A DNA stretch of 64,000 nt from CAYQQU01 sp964419545 (GTDB lineage: Bacteria; Bacteroidota; Bacteroidia; Chitinophagales; Saprospiraceae): positions 13,817-77,816 of the forward strand of contig CAYQQU010000024.1 in the NCBI GenBank assembly GCA_964419545.1, written 5' to 3'. The notes under the pieces were generated by a model. That model was given only the letters and a program-made list of their open reading frames with translations. It did not search any database and was not told where the DNA came from. Shown piece by piece: positions 34,671-44,300 of this stretch (position 1 is its first letter; each line of letters opens with the position of its first letter). The position numbers and the translations under genes were made by a program.

Positions 34671-36167
34671 CTACCTGACCCGCAGGCGCTGCCCTATCCG
34701 GATGTTGTAATTCTGCAGGTTGTTGAGCTCGACGAGCTTTTCGACGGTAGTGCCGTAGCGCTGGGATATATTCCAGAGGGTGTCGCCCGACTTCACGGTA
34801 TGGTAGTTGCCCGTTGCCGGATCGCGCGGTTCGGGCTCGGCCGGCCTTTCGCGGCGGGCCGACTGTTGTGGCTCGATCTCCGGCAGCAGCTCTTCGTCGA
34901 AAGCGGGCTCCTCCTCGGGCGCCGGCTCCGGACGCACGGGAAGGCGCGGAGGGGGTTGCGGCGGTTCCGGGCGAATGACGTCCGGCCGGGTTTCCTCCCG
35001 GTGGGGGCGGGTGGGCGCCGGTTCCCCTTCAAACATCTCCTCCTCCAGAATCTCCTCTTCCATCTTTTTTTCCTCTTCGGGGGTAATAAAATCGCCGAAA
35101 TCGATGAACGGCGGCCGTTCGGTCCGCAGGGTATCTTCGGTCGGGTCCGTAGCCGTCGGCGGCTCTTCCTCTTCTTCGAAGATCAGTTCGGGCATCGGCG
35201 GTGCGGGCGCCGGCCGCTCGGTAGTGAGGCGAGGCCGTTCGTCCACCTTGCCGCCCCGTACCTTGATGCGTTCGTTGACGGCCGGTTCCTGGCCCTCGTC
35301 CATGCGGTTGCGTTTGTACAGCTTACTGAGCTTCACGCCGTAGCGCTGCGAGATGTCGTACATCGTCTCGCCCTCGTGGACGTAATGCCAGGTCTTTTTC
35401 CCCCGGAAGGAATTGCGTTTGCGCTGGAGGTATACTTTTTGTCCTTCGGCCAGCCGCTGGTCGCCGTCGTCCAGTTCTTCGTTGTATTTGATGAGGCGGC
35501 GCAGAGTGGTGTCGGTGCGCCGGGCAATTTCGTTAACCGTTTCGTCTTCTTCGGCGATGACGTACTCCACGTCGTTGATCGTCAGGAAACCACCGGTCGT
35601 AAAGTCGGTATCAACCACGAGCTCGGTGGAAGTCATCTCGTCGAATTTGTAGAGCTCGAGGCGTTCGATGAGGCTGATCAGTTTGGTGTGGTAGGTAGCA
35701 CTGGTGGCGTATCCGGCGCGTTTGAGGCCGATCGCCCAGCGCCGGTAGTCGGTGGGATCGAGTCGAAACAGGAACCCGTAACGATCCGTCTTATTCGGAT
35801 CGCGCAAAAACTCCGAATGGGCCACGTAGGAAGCCTCGACGTCCCGGTACACCCGAAAGCAGGATTCGATGAGCCGGCCCTCGGCGTCGTAATCGTCGTC
35901 TTCCTTGTATACCTTTCGTCCGCTCCAGTTGCCGCCGCATTTGATGCCGAAATGGTTATTGGCGCGTTTTGCCAGATCGCTGCGGCCCGAGTTGGATTCC
36001 AGAATGCCCTGCGCCAGTTTGATGCTGGCCGGGATGCCGGCCCGTTCCATCTCGCGGATGGCGATCCCGCTATACCGTTCGACGTATCGCAACTGGTACT
36101 CCTCCTGCGCCCAGGCGGAAAAACCGAGGCACAGGAGGCTGCACAGGAGAAAAATTTTATTGAACAT
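34671..36167 (-). CDS. Secreted N-acetylglucosaminidase (FlgJ/GH73 type) with three LysM repeats
   Basis: The start at 36167 gives 498 residues with a signal peptide of about 20. The catalytic domain (about 25-185) carries SIKLAQGILESNSGRS with probable catalytic Glu57, and NNHFGIKCG. LysM modules follow at about 205-250, 265-310 and 450-498 (NYHTVKSGDTLWNISQRYGT); between the second and third is a long Pro/Glu-rich linker. It should bind and trim peptidoglycan, probably in growth or cell separation. Confidence 0.92.
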   Translation of the reverse strand: MFNKIFLLCSLLCLGFSAWAQEEYQLRYVERYSGIAIREMERAGIPASIKLAQGILESNSGRSDLAKRANNHFGIKCGGNWSGRKVYKEDDDYDAEGRLIESCFRVYRDVEASYVAHSEFLRDPNKTDRYGFLFRLDPTDYRRWAIGLKRAGYATSATYHTKLISLIERLELYKFDEMTSTELVVDTDFTTGGFLTINDVEYVIAEEDETVNEIARRTDTTLRRLIKYNEELDDGDQRLAEGQKVYLQRKRNSFRGKKTWHYVHEGETMYDISQRYGVKLSKLYKRNRMDEGQEPAVNERIKVRGGKVDERPRLTTERPAPAPPMPELIFEEEEEPPTATDPTEDTLRTERPPFIDFGDFITPEEEKKMEEEILEEEMFEGEPAPTRPHREETRPDVIRPEPPQPPPRLPVRPEPAPEEEPAFDEELLPEIEPQQSARRERPAEPEPRDPATGNYHTVKSGDTLWNISQRYGTTVEKLVELNNLQNYNIRIGQRLRVR

Positions 36168-36307
36168 GATTGTGTTTTTTATTATCGGCCTTTGTCCGCT
36201 CATTCTCTGGCCAAAGAACGCTTAAAGAAGAATAATTTTTATACGACCCGGCCTAATTATCGTTTCATTAACGCTCCCCGCAATGGCGGGCGGCGACGCG
36301 AAGCCGG

Positions 36308-37522
36308 TCAGTCATTCCTGAGCTTGAGCCCGTAATGGTGAAGTACTTTGCGGGCCACCGACGCTTTGTGCGCTTCATCGGCCCCCCCGTAGATGCGGGC
36401 GCCCCGTTCTTCGCGGTAAAAATAGGAAAGAATGGTATCGTCGGTGACGCCCAGCGCCCCGTGCACCTGAATGGCCCGGTCTACCACCTGCTGCAGGATG
36501 CCCGCGACGAAAAACTTGATCGTGGAGGTGGTCTGGCTTTCCGCTTTTTGCCCTCTCTCCTGAATGCCGTGCGCGGCGTGCAGCACCATAAAACGGGCGG
36601 CGTCGATCTCGGCGCGGCTATCGGCGATAAAGTGCTGGATCATCTGTTTTTCGCCGAGCTTTTGCTTTTGGCTGATGTTGCGGGTGGCGGCGCGCCGGCA
36701 CATGAGATCGAAAGCCCGCTCGCAGATGCCGATCCAGCGCATACAGTGGTGGACGCGCCCCGGCCCGAGTCGTTCCTGGGCCAATTTGAAGCCTTCCCCT
36801 TCGCCGCCGAGGCGATTGGCGACCGGCACCCGCACCTCATCGTAGCGGACCTCGCCGTAGCTGTGCCAGCCTTCCCCGATCCGGCCCATCACCGGTATGT
36901 TGCGCACCAGCTGATAGCCCGGCGACTCGGTGGGCACTACCAGTAGGCTGGCGCGTTGGTAAGGGTTGGGCTCGTCGGGGTTGGTCACGGCCATGACGAT
37001 GGCGCACTTGGCGCCGTCGGCCCCGGCGGAAAACCATTTGCTGCCGGTGATGACGTATTCCTCGCCCTGGCGTTCCGCCGAAGTGCTCAGATTAACCGGG
37101 TTGGAGCCGGCCTGCCCGGGTTCCGTTATGGAAAAACAAGACCGGAACTGCCCCTCCAGCATGGAGGCCAGGTAGCGGCTGCGGAGCGACTCGTCGGCGT
37201 ATTGCAGCAACAACTGGATGTTGCCGGCGTCGGGCGCCTGGGCGTTGAACGCGAAATGCCCGAAAGGGGTCGTCCCGAGCAGCTCGCTGAGTTGAGCGGA
37301 TTCCAGGAGGCTCAGACCGGGACCGCCCTGTTCTTCGCCGAGGTAGAGATTCCAGGCGCCGGCTTTTTTGGCCAACTCTTTCTTTTCGCGCAGAAGGGGC
37401 TCCACCTCGCTGAACGGCCGCTTCAGCCACTCCGCTTCGTTGGGATAGATCTCTTCTTCCAGGAATGATCGCACCTCGGGATAAAGCTCCCGCAATCGCT
37501 CCGTCGCAAAAATTTCAACCAT
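36308..37522 (-). CDS. Acyl-CoA dehydrogenase (ACAD10/11-like)
   Basis: The 404-residue product has the full ACAD layout: an N-terminal helical domain, a beta domain with CFSITEPGQAGSNPVNL and TGSKWFSAGADGAK, and a C-terminal helical domain with IQVHGALGVTDDTILSYFYREERG and the IYGGADEAHKASVARKVL end typical of the ACAD10/11 branch. It would oxidise an acyl-CoA to the enoyl-CoA with FAD and pass electrons to ETF. It lies 45 bases after the HD-PycTM gene on the same strand but has no other fatty-acid gene nearby. A weak -7 box (TAACTTTC) just upstream may give it its own promoter. Confidence 0.92.
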   Translation of the reverse strand: MVEIFATERLRELYPEVRSFLEEEIYPNEAEWLKRPFSEVEPLLREKKELAKKAGAWNLYLGEEQGGPGLSLLESAQLSELLGTTPFGHFAFNAQAPDAGNIQLLLQYADESLRSRYLASMLEGQFRSCFSITEPGQAGSNPVNLSTSAERQGEEYVITGSKWFSAGADGAKCAIVMAVTNPDEPNPYQRASLLVVPTESPGYQLVRNIPVMGRIGEGWHSYGEVRYDEVRVPVANRLGGEGEGFKLAQERLGPGRVHHCMRWIGICERAFDLMCRRAATRNISQKQKLGEKQMIQHFIADSRAEIDAARFMVLHAAHGIQERGQKAESQTTSTIKFFVAGILQQVVDRAIQVHGALGVTDDTILSYFYREERGARIYGGADEAHKASVARKVLHHYGLKLRND

Positions 37523-37567
37523 GGCGCCGTGAATTTAGGATACGAAAGTTAAGTTTTTTCAAAACCA

Positions 37568-38773
37568 TCAGGTAAAAAAAAGGATCAGAAAGGTGATCAC
37601 CGTAGCGATAAAGCCGACCATAAAAATATTATACGCGAGGCTGAGATAGCGGTATTTTTTATCCAGCACCTTGCCCAGGTGGTACAGGTCGCGGGTGAGA
37701 TTACCGTAGAGCAGCGCTTTATCCTGCAGCATCTCTTCCATTGCGGCCTCGTATTCTTCGAGGTCGAGATGTACGAAATTGCCGAAAAAGACGATGTTCT
37801 TTCGCTTTTCCTCCGCCGGCTGGCCCTCCTGGTGATGACTGGTCACTTTAGGCCGGGCCGACAGTACGGCAAAGATGAGGGACGCCAGCCCAGTCACCAG
37901 GAAGAGCACCACGGGCAGCAGCACCGCGGGTTGCGTCTCGCCGATATTGCGGTAGCTCAAAAAGGTGATGAGCACGCTGATCAGGATCGTATTGACGCTG
38001 ATCAGGATGTTGGCCTTGTTGTCGGCGATCGCACTCAGGTTGATGTGATTGCGGTAGTTCGACCGGAAGAACGTCTGAGCCCCCCGCATCGGCGCGCCTT
38101 CTTCTAGCCGGCCGTAAGCTTCGGATGGCGGCGGCGGCGTCCGGGTCTTGCGTTCTGCTTTTTCCACCGATTCTTTACACGACAAGATCCGGCGCGCCAG
38201 CTCTGCGTCGTAATGGATGCGCGCGTAGCCCGTATGCAACCGGATGTTCAGCAATTCCTGCAGTTGAAGACGCGCCCAGCCCAGCTTGTCGTACCGGCGC
38301 CGGTCGAGGAGCTCCCATTCCAGCCGCCGCAGTGCGCTCTTTTCCTCGAAATCCTCGATGTAATCCACGATCTGCACCGCATCGGAAAGTGAGCGCTGGG
38401 CGGCGTCGGCGGGCGGGCGCGCTCCCACGGCGACGTACAGACAAGCGGTGGCGGCTCCCTGAAATTCGGGCGGATAATCCCAGCCGGCCATAAACCGCTG
38501 CAATTGGCGATGGCTGTGCGTTTCCCAGTCTTCCGGATCAAAAAGCCGGCCCGTATGCCGAAACCAGGCCGCCAACTGACAAGCCCCCATGGCCGAACCG
38601 CCGATCCCTTCAGCGCGGGCAATGACCGCCAGCCGCTCCACGGTAGCCATAGCGTGCTGATACGTGTGAAACACGCGGCGCGGATCGTGCCGTTGGTTGA
38701 AAAGCTGCAACACGCAATCGGCGGCCTGGTCGGTGGCAAAGGGATCCGTCTTTTCGGAATGGGTCTTTTGCAT
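37568..38773 (-). CDS. HD-like/Pycsar effector (PycTM, DUF5706) membrane protein with broken HD motif
   Basis: The 401-residue protein has an N-terminal HD-fold region (about 20-190) and a C-terminal PycTM domain (about 235-401) with transmembrane helices at about 255-275, 283-305 and 380-400. The PycTM hallmark SNYRNHINLSAIADNKANIL is at about 238-257. In Pycsar phage defence, PycTM effectors respond to cCMP or cUMP and damage the membrane. Where the family normally reads AAWFHDTG, this protein reads AAWFRHTG (residues 68-75), so the catalytic His-Asp pair is lost, and the usual DADL-type motif later on reads SDAVQ. The HD region is probably a non-catalytic fold here. It sits 42 bases after a cyclic-nucleotide-domain/AlbA gene, with no pyrimidine cyclase nearby. 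Confidence 0.82.
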   Translation of the reverse strand: MQKTHSEKTDPFATDQAADCVLQLFNQRHDPRRVFHTYQHAMATVERLAVIARAEGIGGSAMGACQLAAWFRHTGRLFDPEDWETHSHRQLQRFMAGWDYPPEFQGAATACLYVAVGARPPADAAQRSLSDAVQIVDYIEDFEEKSALRRLEWELLDRRRYDKLGWARLQLQELLNIRLHTGYARIHYDAELARRILSCKESVEKAERKTRTPPPPSEAYGRLEEGAPMRGAQTFFRSNYRNHINLSAIADNKANILISVNTILISVLITFLSYRNIGETQPAVLLPVVLFLVTGLASLIFAVLSARPKVTSHHQEGQPAEEKRKNIVFFGNFVHLDLEEYEAAMEEMLQDKALLYGNLTRDLYHLGKVLDKKYRYLSLAYNIFMVGFIATVITFLILFFT

Positions 38774-38815
38774 GGGATTATTTTATAACGAAGATAATAA
38801 ACGCCAACGTAGCCC

Positions 38816-39715
38816 TCAATGGAAGCGCATGCGGATGTAGTCGTAAATCTTGCTCACCTTCATCCTCGAAGAAGCAGGTCCGGTGCGTACGAAGAACGAT
38901 TCTTCGGAGCCTTCCCGTACGTAAGCCGGCGAAGTGGCGGCTTCACAATCGACGCGCAGCACGTGCTTCTCGCCGATGGGCTCGATCTCGAACCGGAGAA
39001 ATTCGGTGTGCAGGGTGCTGATATGCCGCTTGACCAGGTGGGTCAGGTGGAGCAGCATTTTATCGAAATTTTCGAAGCGGTCCTGGCCGATGCCTACGAC
39101 CTCTTTATCGTCGCGCACGCCGATGAGCAATACGCCGCCTTGCGCGTTCATAAAAGCTGCGATGGAACGAATGACCGCTCTTTCGTAGAGGCGGTCTTTG
39201 TTTTGCTTTTCGGGATTCCACCGCAGAGAAGATTTGAATTCCACGAACTCGCTCTCGCCCGCCGCGATGAGCTCCACGGTACTGATCTGCTCGCGGGAGC
39301 GCAGGTAATTGGTCACGTTGCGCGCCAGCACGCGGGTGAGTTTCAGCGTCGTACTATCGGATAAAGAACCACCGGAATAGAGTTTTTCCCCGCTGAAGGC
39401 CAGCACGGTAGCCGGTTCCAAGGCCCGGATGGAGCCCGTGCGCAGGTTTTCGTTGATTACGGCGATCTCGCCGAAAAGATCGCCGCGCTGCAGGCTTTTG
39501 TAGCGCTTACTGCGCAGGCTGAGCAGGAAAGTCCCGGATTCGATGACGTAAAAAAAGCTGCCTTTCTGATGAAAAGAAAAAACCTTTTCGTCTTTTTGAT
39601 ACGACTGCCGTTCGCTGATGGTCAGCATTTCGCTGATCTCGGCGTCGGTGAAGCCGGCGAAAGTTTCATTCTCCCGCAACAGTGCAATCGCCTGCGGGTC
39701 GAGATTTATGGACAT
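38816..39715 (-). CDS. Cyclic nucleotide-binding domain fused to Schlafen AlbA_2 domain
   Basis: The 299-residue protein has a CRP-like cyclic nucleotide-binding domain at about 18-140 with phosphate-binding cassette GDLFGEIAVINENLRTGSIR (78-97), where Gly-Glu and Arg are kept. It is followed by an AlbA_2 (Schlafen-type) nucleic-acid-binding domain at about 153-285 with GESEFVEFKSSL and MNAQGGVLLIGVRDD. No helix-turn-helix is present, so it is not a classical CRP regulator. It is followed after 42 bases by a PycTM effector-like gene and preceded by an RND permease gene, all on the same strand. A plausible reading is a cyclic-nucleotide-gated RNA/DNA-binding or nuclease-like factor; activity is not known. 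Confidence 0.87.
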   Translation of the reverse strand: MSINLDPQAIALLRENETFAGFTDAEISEMLTISERQSYQKDEKVFSFHQKGSFFYVIESGTFLLSLRSKRYKSLQRGDLFGEIAVINENLRTGSIRALEPATVLAFSGEKLYSGGSLSDSTTLKLTRVLARNVTNYLRSREQISTVELIAAGESEFVEFKSSLRWNPEKQNKDRLYERAVIRSIAAFMNAQGGVLLIGVRDDKEVVGIGQDRFENFDKMLLHLTHLVKRHISTLHTEFLRFEIEPIGEKHVLRVDCEAATSPAYVREGSEESFFVRTGPASSRMKVSKIYDYIRMRFH

Positions 39716-39772
39716 GTCGGTGCGTACTTGGGTCGCCGTACAAAGTACTAAAATTTGCCGGACCGTTGGCGC

Positions 39773-42700
39773 CTATCGCGACTCGAAGTAAAAGTCCTGT
39801 TTGGCCTCCTCCGCTTCTTCCTCCAGCGCTTTCAGGTCGATGGTCTTTTTGTTGGCGGTTTTGCTCGACAGGTAGGTATAGATCGCCGGGATGACGTAAA
39901 GGGTCAGCAAAGTAGCAAATACCAGCCCTCCGATCACGGCGATACCCATCGATACGCGGCTTTCCGAGCCGGCGCCCAGCGCCAGAGCAATGGGCAGCAC
40001 GCCGAGGATAGTGGAGAAGCTGGTCATCAGGATCGGCCGGAAGCGGGCGGCGGCGGCGTCTTTGATCGCGTCGAGGCGGGTGAGTCCGGCCTCTTTGCGC
40101 TGGTTGGCGAATTCTACGATCAGGATGCCGTTTTTAGCCACCAGCCCGATGAGCATGATGATGCCGATCTGGCTGAAGATGTTCAGCGTCTGCCCGAAAT
40201 AGGTCAGGGAAAGTACGGCGCCGGCCAGCGCCAGCGGCACAGTAAACATGATGATGAACGGATCCACGAAGCTTTCGAACTGCGCCGCCAGCACCAGGTA
40301 GATCAGGATCAGGGCCAGCGCGAAGGCAAATTCCAGCGAAGAAGAACTTTCCACAAAGTCTTTGGAAGGCCCGGTCAGGGCGGTCAGAAAAGTATCGTCG
40401 AGGACGCGGTCGGCAATGCCGTCCATGGCTTCGATGCCGTCAGCGATGGTCTTGCCTTTGTTCAGCCCCGCGGAGACGGTGGCCGAAACGAAGCGATTGT
40501 AGCGGAACAGCGAAGGCGGAGTGGTCTTTTCCGCCAGACTGATCAGGTTGTCCAACTGGATCATCTGGCCGTCGCGGTTGCGTACGTAAAGCGAACGCAG
40601 GTCGACGGGTTCGTCGCGGTCTTCGCGTTGCACCTGCCCGATCACCTGGTACTGCTTGCCGTTCATGATAAAATAGGTGAAGCGCTGGCCGCTGACGCCT
40701 AGCTGCAGCGTCTGGGCGATATCCAGCATGGATACGCCCAGGTCCTGCGCCTTTTGGCGGTCGATCTCCAACCGGAGTTCCGGCTTGTTGAAGCGCAGAT
40801 CGATATCCACGAAGCTGAAGGTCGGATCTTCGCGGGCCGCCTCGACAAAGACGGGCAGCACCTCTTTCAGCTTTTCGAAATTGGGCGCCTGGATGACGTA
40901 CTGTACCGGCAGCCCGCCGCGCCGCCCGCCGATGCTCTGTTGTTGGGAAAGGAAGGTACGCGCTCCGGTCAGTTTCTGCACCTCGGGCGTCAGGTCCTCC
41001 AGGATCTCCTGCTGTGAGCGCTCCCGCTCTTCCGGATCGGAGAGGATCGTAAAGAAGAATCCGTTATTGATGGAAGTCGAAGCGCCGAAGCCCGGCGACG
41101 TCACCGAGATAATGCCCTCGCGTTCTGCGGGCGGCACCTCTTCCTTGACCAGGTCGACCAGCTGATTCATGTAATTTTCCATATACTCGAAGGTCGCCCC
41201 TTCCGGCGCCGTAGAAAACCCGCGGATGCGGCTGCGGTCCTCCAGCGGAGCCAGCTCGGAAGGCAGTTCCCGGCCGATGTAGTAGATCAGTGCGCCGGCG
41301 GCGATCATCACGACGAACGCCAACCACCGGAAATGCATGAAGCCGGCCAGGGAACGTCGGTAAAGGTCGGTGAGTCCCGTAAAGAAAGGCTCCGTAAACC
41401 GGTAGAAGAAAGAGTGTTGCTGGCGCCGCTTCAGGATGCGCGCCGACAACATCGGCGTGAGCGTAAGGGCGACAAACGAAGAGATGATCACCGCGCCGGC
41501 GATGACGATGCCGAACTCCCGGAAAAGCCGCCCCGTCAGGCCCTGCAAAAAGATGACCGGCATGAAAACCGCGACCAGGGCCACCGTGGTGGCGATGACG
41601 GCGAAAAAGATCTCCCGGGCGCCCAGCAGCGCCGCCTGGACCGGCGGCATACCGGCTTCGATCTTGGCGTAGATATTTTCGAGCACCACCACCGCATCGT
41701 CCACCACCAGACCGATCGCCAGTACGATGCCCAGCAGGGTGAGTACATTGATGGAGAAACCCGCCGCGTACATGATAAAGAAGGAGCCGATCAACGAGAT
41801 GGGGATCACGATAACCGGAATGATGGTGGTGCGCCAGTCGCGCAGAAAAAGGAAGATGATGAGCACCACCAGGCCGAAAGCCAGGTAGATGGTCTGTTGC
41901 ACCTCGGCGATCGAGGCGCGGATGTATTGGGTGGTGTCGAAGCCGATACCCAGTTTGATATCGGCCGGCAGGTCTTTTTTGATGCGCTCCAGCCGCCGGT
42001 AGAATTCGTCGGCGATCTCTACCTGATTGGATCCCGGCTGGGGCACGATGGCGTTGCCGACCATGGGCACGCCGTCGCGCTTGAGCACGGTGCGCAGGTT
42101 TTCCGGCCCCAGTTCGGCGTAGCCTACGTCGCGGAAACGCACGATCTGGTTGGCCTCTTCTTTGATGATGAGATCGTTGAAATCCTGGGGCGTCGTCAGG
42201 CGCCCCAGGGTGCGGACCGTCAGCTCCGTCGCTTGCCCTTCAACGCTGCCGGAGGGCAATTCGATGTTTTCGGCCAGGAGGGCGTTGCGGACGTCGACGG
42301 GCGTCAGCTGGTACGACGCCAGCTTTTCGGGGTCCATCCACAGGCGCATGGCGTACGTCTTCGCCCCCCACACGCGGATGGCGCTGACGCCGTTGATGGT
42401 TTGCAGCCTTTCTTTGAAAACGTTCTCGGCGATCTCGGTAAGTTCGAGCAAAGAGCGCTGGTCGCTCTGGATATTGAGAAAGATGATGGGGTCGGAATCG
42501 GCGTCGGCTTTCGAGACGACGGGCGGATCGGCGTCGGGCGGCAGCCGGCGCACCACCTGGCTCACCTTGTCGCGTACGTCGTTGGCCGCCGTTTCCAGGT
42601 CGTTTTCCAGGTTGAATTCCACGGTCACCGTGCTGCGGCCGTCGCGGCTCACCGAGGTGATCGACCGGATGCCGGCGATGCCGTTGACGGCCTCCTCTAC

Positions 42701-42898
42701 GGGCTCGGTGATCTGCGACTCGATGATATCGGCGTTGGCGCCGACGTAGTTGGTCGTAACGGTTATGATCGGCGGGTCGACGCTGGGATATTCGCGAATA
42801 CCCAGATAGCTCATCCCGATCACTCCGAAGAGGACGATGACGATGGACATGACGGTGGCCAGCACGGGCCGCTGAATACTAACCGAAGAAAGGCTCAT
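39773..42898 (-). CDS. RND-family efflux permease (AcrB/MexB-like)
   Basis: The 1041-residue product is full length, with 12 predicted membrane helices and two large periplasmic loops. The N-terminus reads IQRPVLATVMSIVIVLFG, and the helix-4 proton-relay motif GLVVDDAVVVLENIY is near residue 400. It starts 5 bases after the adaptor gene, so both form an operon. The pump would export hydrophobic compounds with an outer membrane TolC-type channel, which is not encoded in the window. It may be co-transcribed with the downstream cNMP-AlbA and PycTM genes (57-base gap). Confidence 0.95.
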   Translation of the reverse strand: MSLSSVSIQRPVLATVMSIVIVLFGVIGMSYLGIREYPSVDPPIITVTTNYVGANADIIESQITEPVEEAVNGIAGIRSITSVSRDGRSTVTVEFNLENDLETAANDVRDKVSQVVRRLPPDADPPVVSKADADSDPIIFLNIQSDQRSLLELTEIAENVFKERLQTINGVSAIRVWGAKTYAMRLWMDPEKLASYQLTPVDVRNALLAENIELPSGSVEGQATELTVRTLGRLTTPQDFNDLIIKEEANQIVRFRDVGYAELGPENLRTVLKRDGVPMVGNAIVPQPGSNQVEIADEFYRRLERIKKDLPADIKLGIGFDTTQYIRASIAEVQQTIYLAFGLVVLIIFLFLRDWRTTIIPVIVIPISLIGSFFIMYAAGFSINVLTLLGIVLAIGLVVDDAVVVLENIYAKIEAGMPPVQAALLGAREIFFAVIATTVALVAVFMPVIFLQGLTGRLFREFGIVIAGAVIISSFVALTLTPMLSARILKRRQQHSFFYRFTEPFFTGLTDLYRRSLAGFMHFRWLAFVVMIAAGALIYYIGRELPSELAPLEDRSRIRGFSTAPEGATFEYMENYMNQLVDLVKEEVPPAEREGIISVTSPGFGASTSINNGFFFTILSDPEERERSQQEILEDLTPEVQKLTGARTFLSQQQSIGGRRGGLPVQYVIQAPNFEKLKEVLPVFVEAAREDPTFSFVDIDLRFNKPELRLEIDRQKAQDLGVSMLDIAQTLQLGVSGQRFTYFIMNGKQYQVIGQVQREDRDEPVDLRSLYVRNRDGQMIQLDNLISLAEKTTPPSLFRYNRFVSATVSAGLNKGKTIADGIEAMDGIADRVLDDTFLTALTGPSKDFVESSSSLEFAFALALILIYLVLAAQFESFVDPFIIMFTVPLALAGAVLSLTYFGQTLNIFSQIGIIMLIGLVAKNGILIVEFANQRKEAGLTRLDAIKDAAAARFRPILMTSFSTILGVLPIALALGAGSESRVSMGIAVIGGLVFATLLTLYVIPAIYTYLSSKTANKKTIDLKALEEEAEEAKQDFYFESR

Positions 42899-42903
42899 TT
42901 TAA

Positions 42904-44010
42904 TTAACTTTTGCGTTCTTCCATGTCGGTAATGACGACGGGCGCACCGTTGCGGATCTGCAGAACGCCGGTGGTAATGACCGTATCTCCTTCGCTGAGG
43001 CCGTCCACGACCTGAATATAGGCGTCGCGGCGGATCCCCGTCTCTACGGGGCGGGCTTCGGCCACACCGCTGCGGGCTACGTAAACTTTTTTACCGCCCA
43101 GCTCGGGCACCACCGCTTCGGTGGGCACCAGCAGCGCCGCATCGTATTCGGCGAGGTTGACCGTCACTTTGGCGAAAGCCCCGGGCAACATGCGGTTGCC
43201 GGGATTAGGCGCCGATGCTTTGTACCGGAGCGTCCGCGTTTCCGGGTTGACGTTGGGCTCGCGGGCGATCACGGTGGCGGACTGCGGTTCCGGCAGGCCG
43301 TCGAGCTGGAAAATGACGCGGGTGCCTTGTTTGACCGATTGACTGTATTTCTCGGGCACCGAAAACTCGATATAAATCGGGTTGATGCTCACCAGGCTGA
43401 CCACCGGCGTTCCCGGCGATACGTAGCTGCCTTCGCTCACCTGGCGCAACCCCAACGTACCGTGGAAGGGCGCCCGGATGGTGCGCTTTTCGATCTGCAC
43501 GTCCAGCAGGGCCAGCTCGGCCGTCACCTGATCGGCTTCCGCACGGGCGATCTCGTACTCCTGCAAGCTTACGCCTTCCTTTTCGTAAAGGCCCTGCAGG
43601 CGCTCGGCGATTTTGCGGGTCAGCTCCTGCTGTACGAGCAGCCGCTGACGCTGTGCTTTCAATTCCTGAACGTCGAGCTTGATCAACGGCGCACCTCTTT
43701 TGACGTAGGCGCCTTCGCGAAAGGAAATGTCGACGACCTTGCCCGGCACTTCGGACGTGATCACCACTTCTTCCTCCGCCACGGTGGAGCCGTTCACGAA
43801 GATCTGGTCCAGCAGCAGGCCGGGCTCCACGCGCATGCCGCGCACCGGTGTCGCCGGCGGCGGCGCATCCTGCTGAACCGTCGACTCGGCCACCGGTTCG
43901 GCCGGTTTGGAGTCACCGGTAAAAAATCCGGTCTGGTACAGGTACAGGGCGCCCCCGAAAATGAGAACGGCCAGGATCAAGGCGACGTTGCGGGTAGCTT
44001 TCTTATTCAT
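42904..44010 (-). CDS. RND efflux periplasmic adaptor subunit
   Basis: The 368-residue product has an N-terminal membrane anchor (about 9-28), a lipoyl/barrel-sandwich domain, a coiled-coil hairpin (ELKAQRQRLLVQQELTRKI) and a beta-barrel with membrane-proximal domain. It links the permease at 39773-42898 to an outer membrane channel. It is the first gene of the minus-strand operon; a TTAGAGC-type repeat lies 45 bases upstream of its start. Confidence 0.94.
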   Translation of the reverse strand: MNKKATRNVALILAVLIFGGALYLYQTGFFTGDSKPAEPVAESTVQQDAPPPATPVRGMRVEPGLLLDQIFVNGSTVAEEEVVITSEVPGKVVDISFREGAYVKRGAPLIKLDVQELKAQRQRLLVQQELTRKIAERLQGLYEKEGVSLQEYEIARAEADQVTAELALLDVQIEKRTIRAPFHGTLGLRQVSEGSYVSPGTPVVSLVSINPIYIEFSVPEKYSQSVKQGTRVIFQLDGLPEPQSATVIAREPNVNPETRTLRYKASAPNPGNRMLPGAFAKVTVNLAEYDAALLVPTEAVVPELGGKKVYVARSGVAEARPVETGIRRDAYIQVVDGLSEGDTVITTGVLQIRNGAPVVITDMEERKS

Positions 44011-44054
44011 TCGCTGGTTTCAAGGCTTAAAAAAATCGGAATTCTAAAACACCA

Positions 44055-44081
44055 TTAGAGCAGGTTTGGGGCGGGTTCGCT
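44055..44081 (+). repeat. TTAGAGC motif, copy 2
   Basis: TTAGAGCAGG-TTTGGGGCGGGTTCGCT closely matches copy 1 at 26250-26276. A weaker match lies at 49621-49651 before the CYTH gene. All three are intergenic, and copies 1 and 2 are just upstream of a leftward gene start. Confidence 0.55.
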
Positions 44082-44300
44082 AAACATAGCATCTCGTAGC
44101 TTGAAGTGGCCCTGGAACATGCCGGTTGCACTATGCAGGATAAACCGGCAATCAAGATTGAGGAGTGGCTTTCTAAAAAACATTAACCCGGATGACTTAC
44201 AGGTTAAACAAGCAACAGCAAAACCTGAAAAACAGTTTCAAGAATTTTGCGCAAGATAAAAATACTGCCCGATTCCCTTAGGATAGTTAGATGAACGTTT

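Noticed and set aside
37568..39715. Complete Pycsar defence operon
   Set aside because: A PycC-type pyrimidine cyclase gene is required and none is present in the flanking genes, so only a Pycsar-like effector can be claimed.
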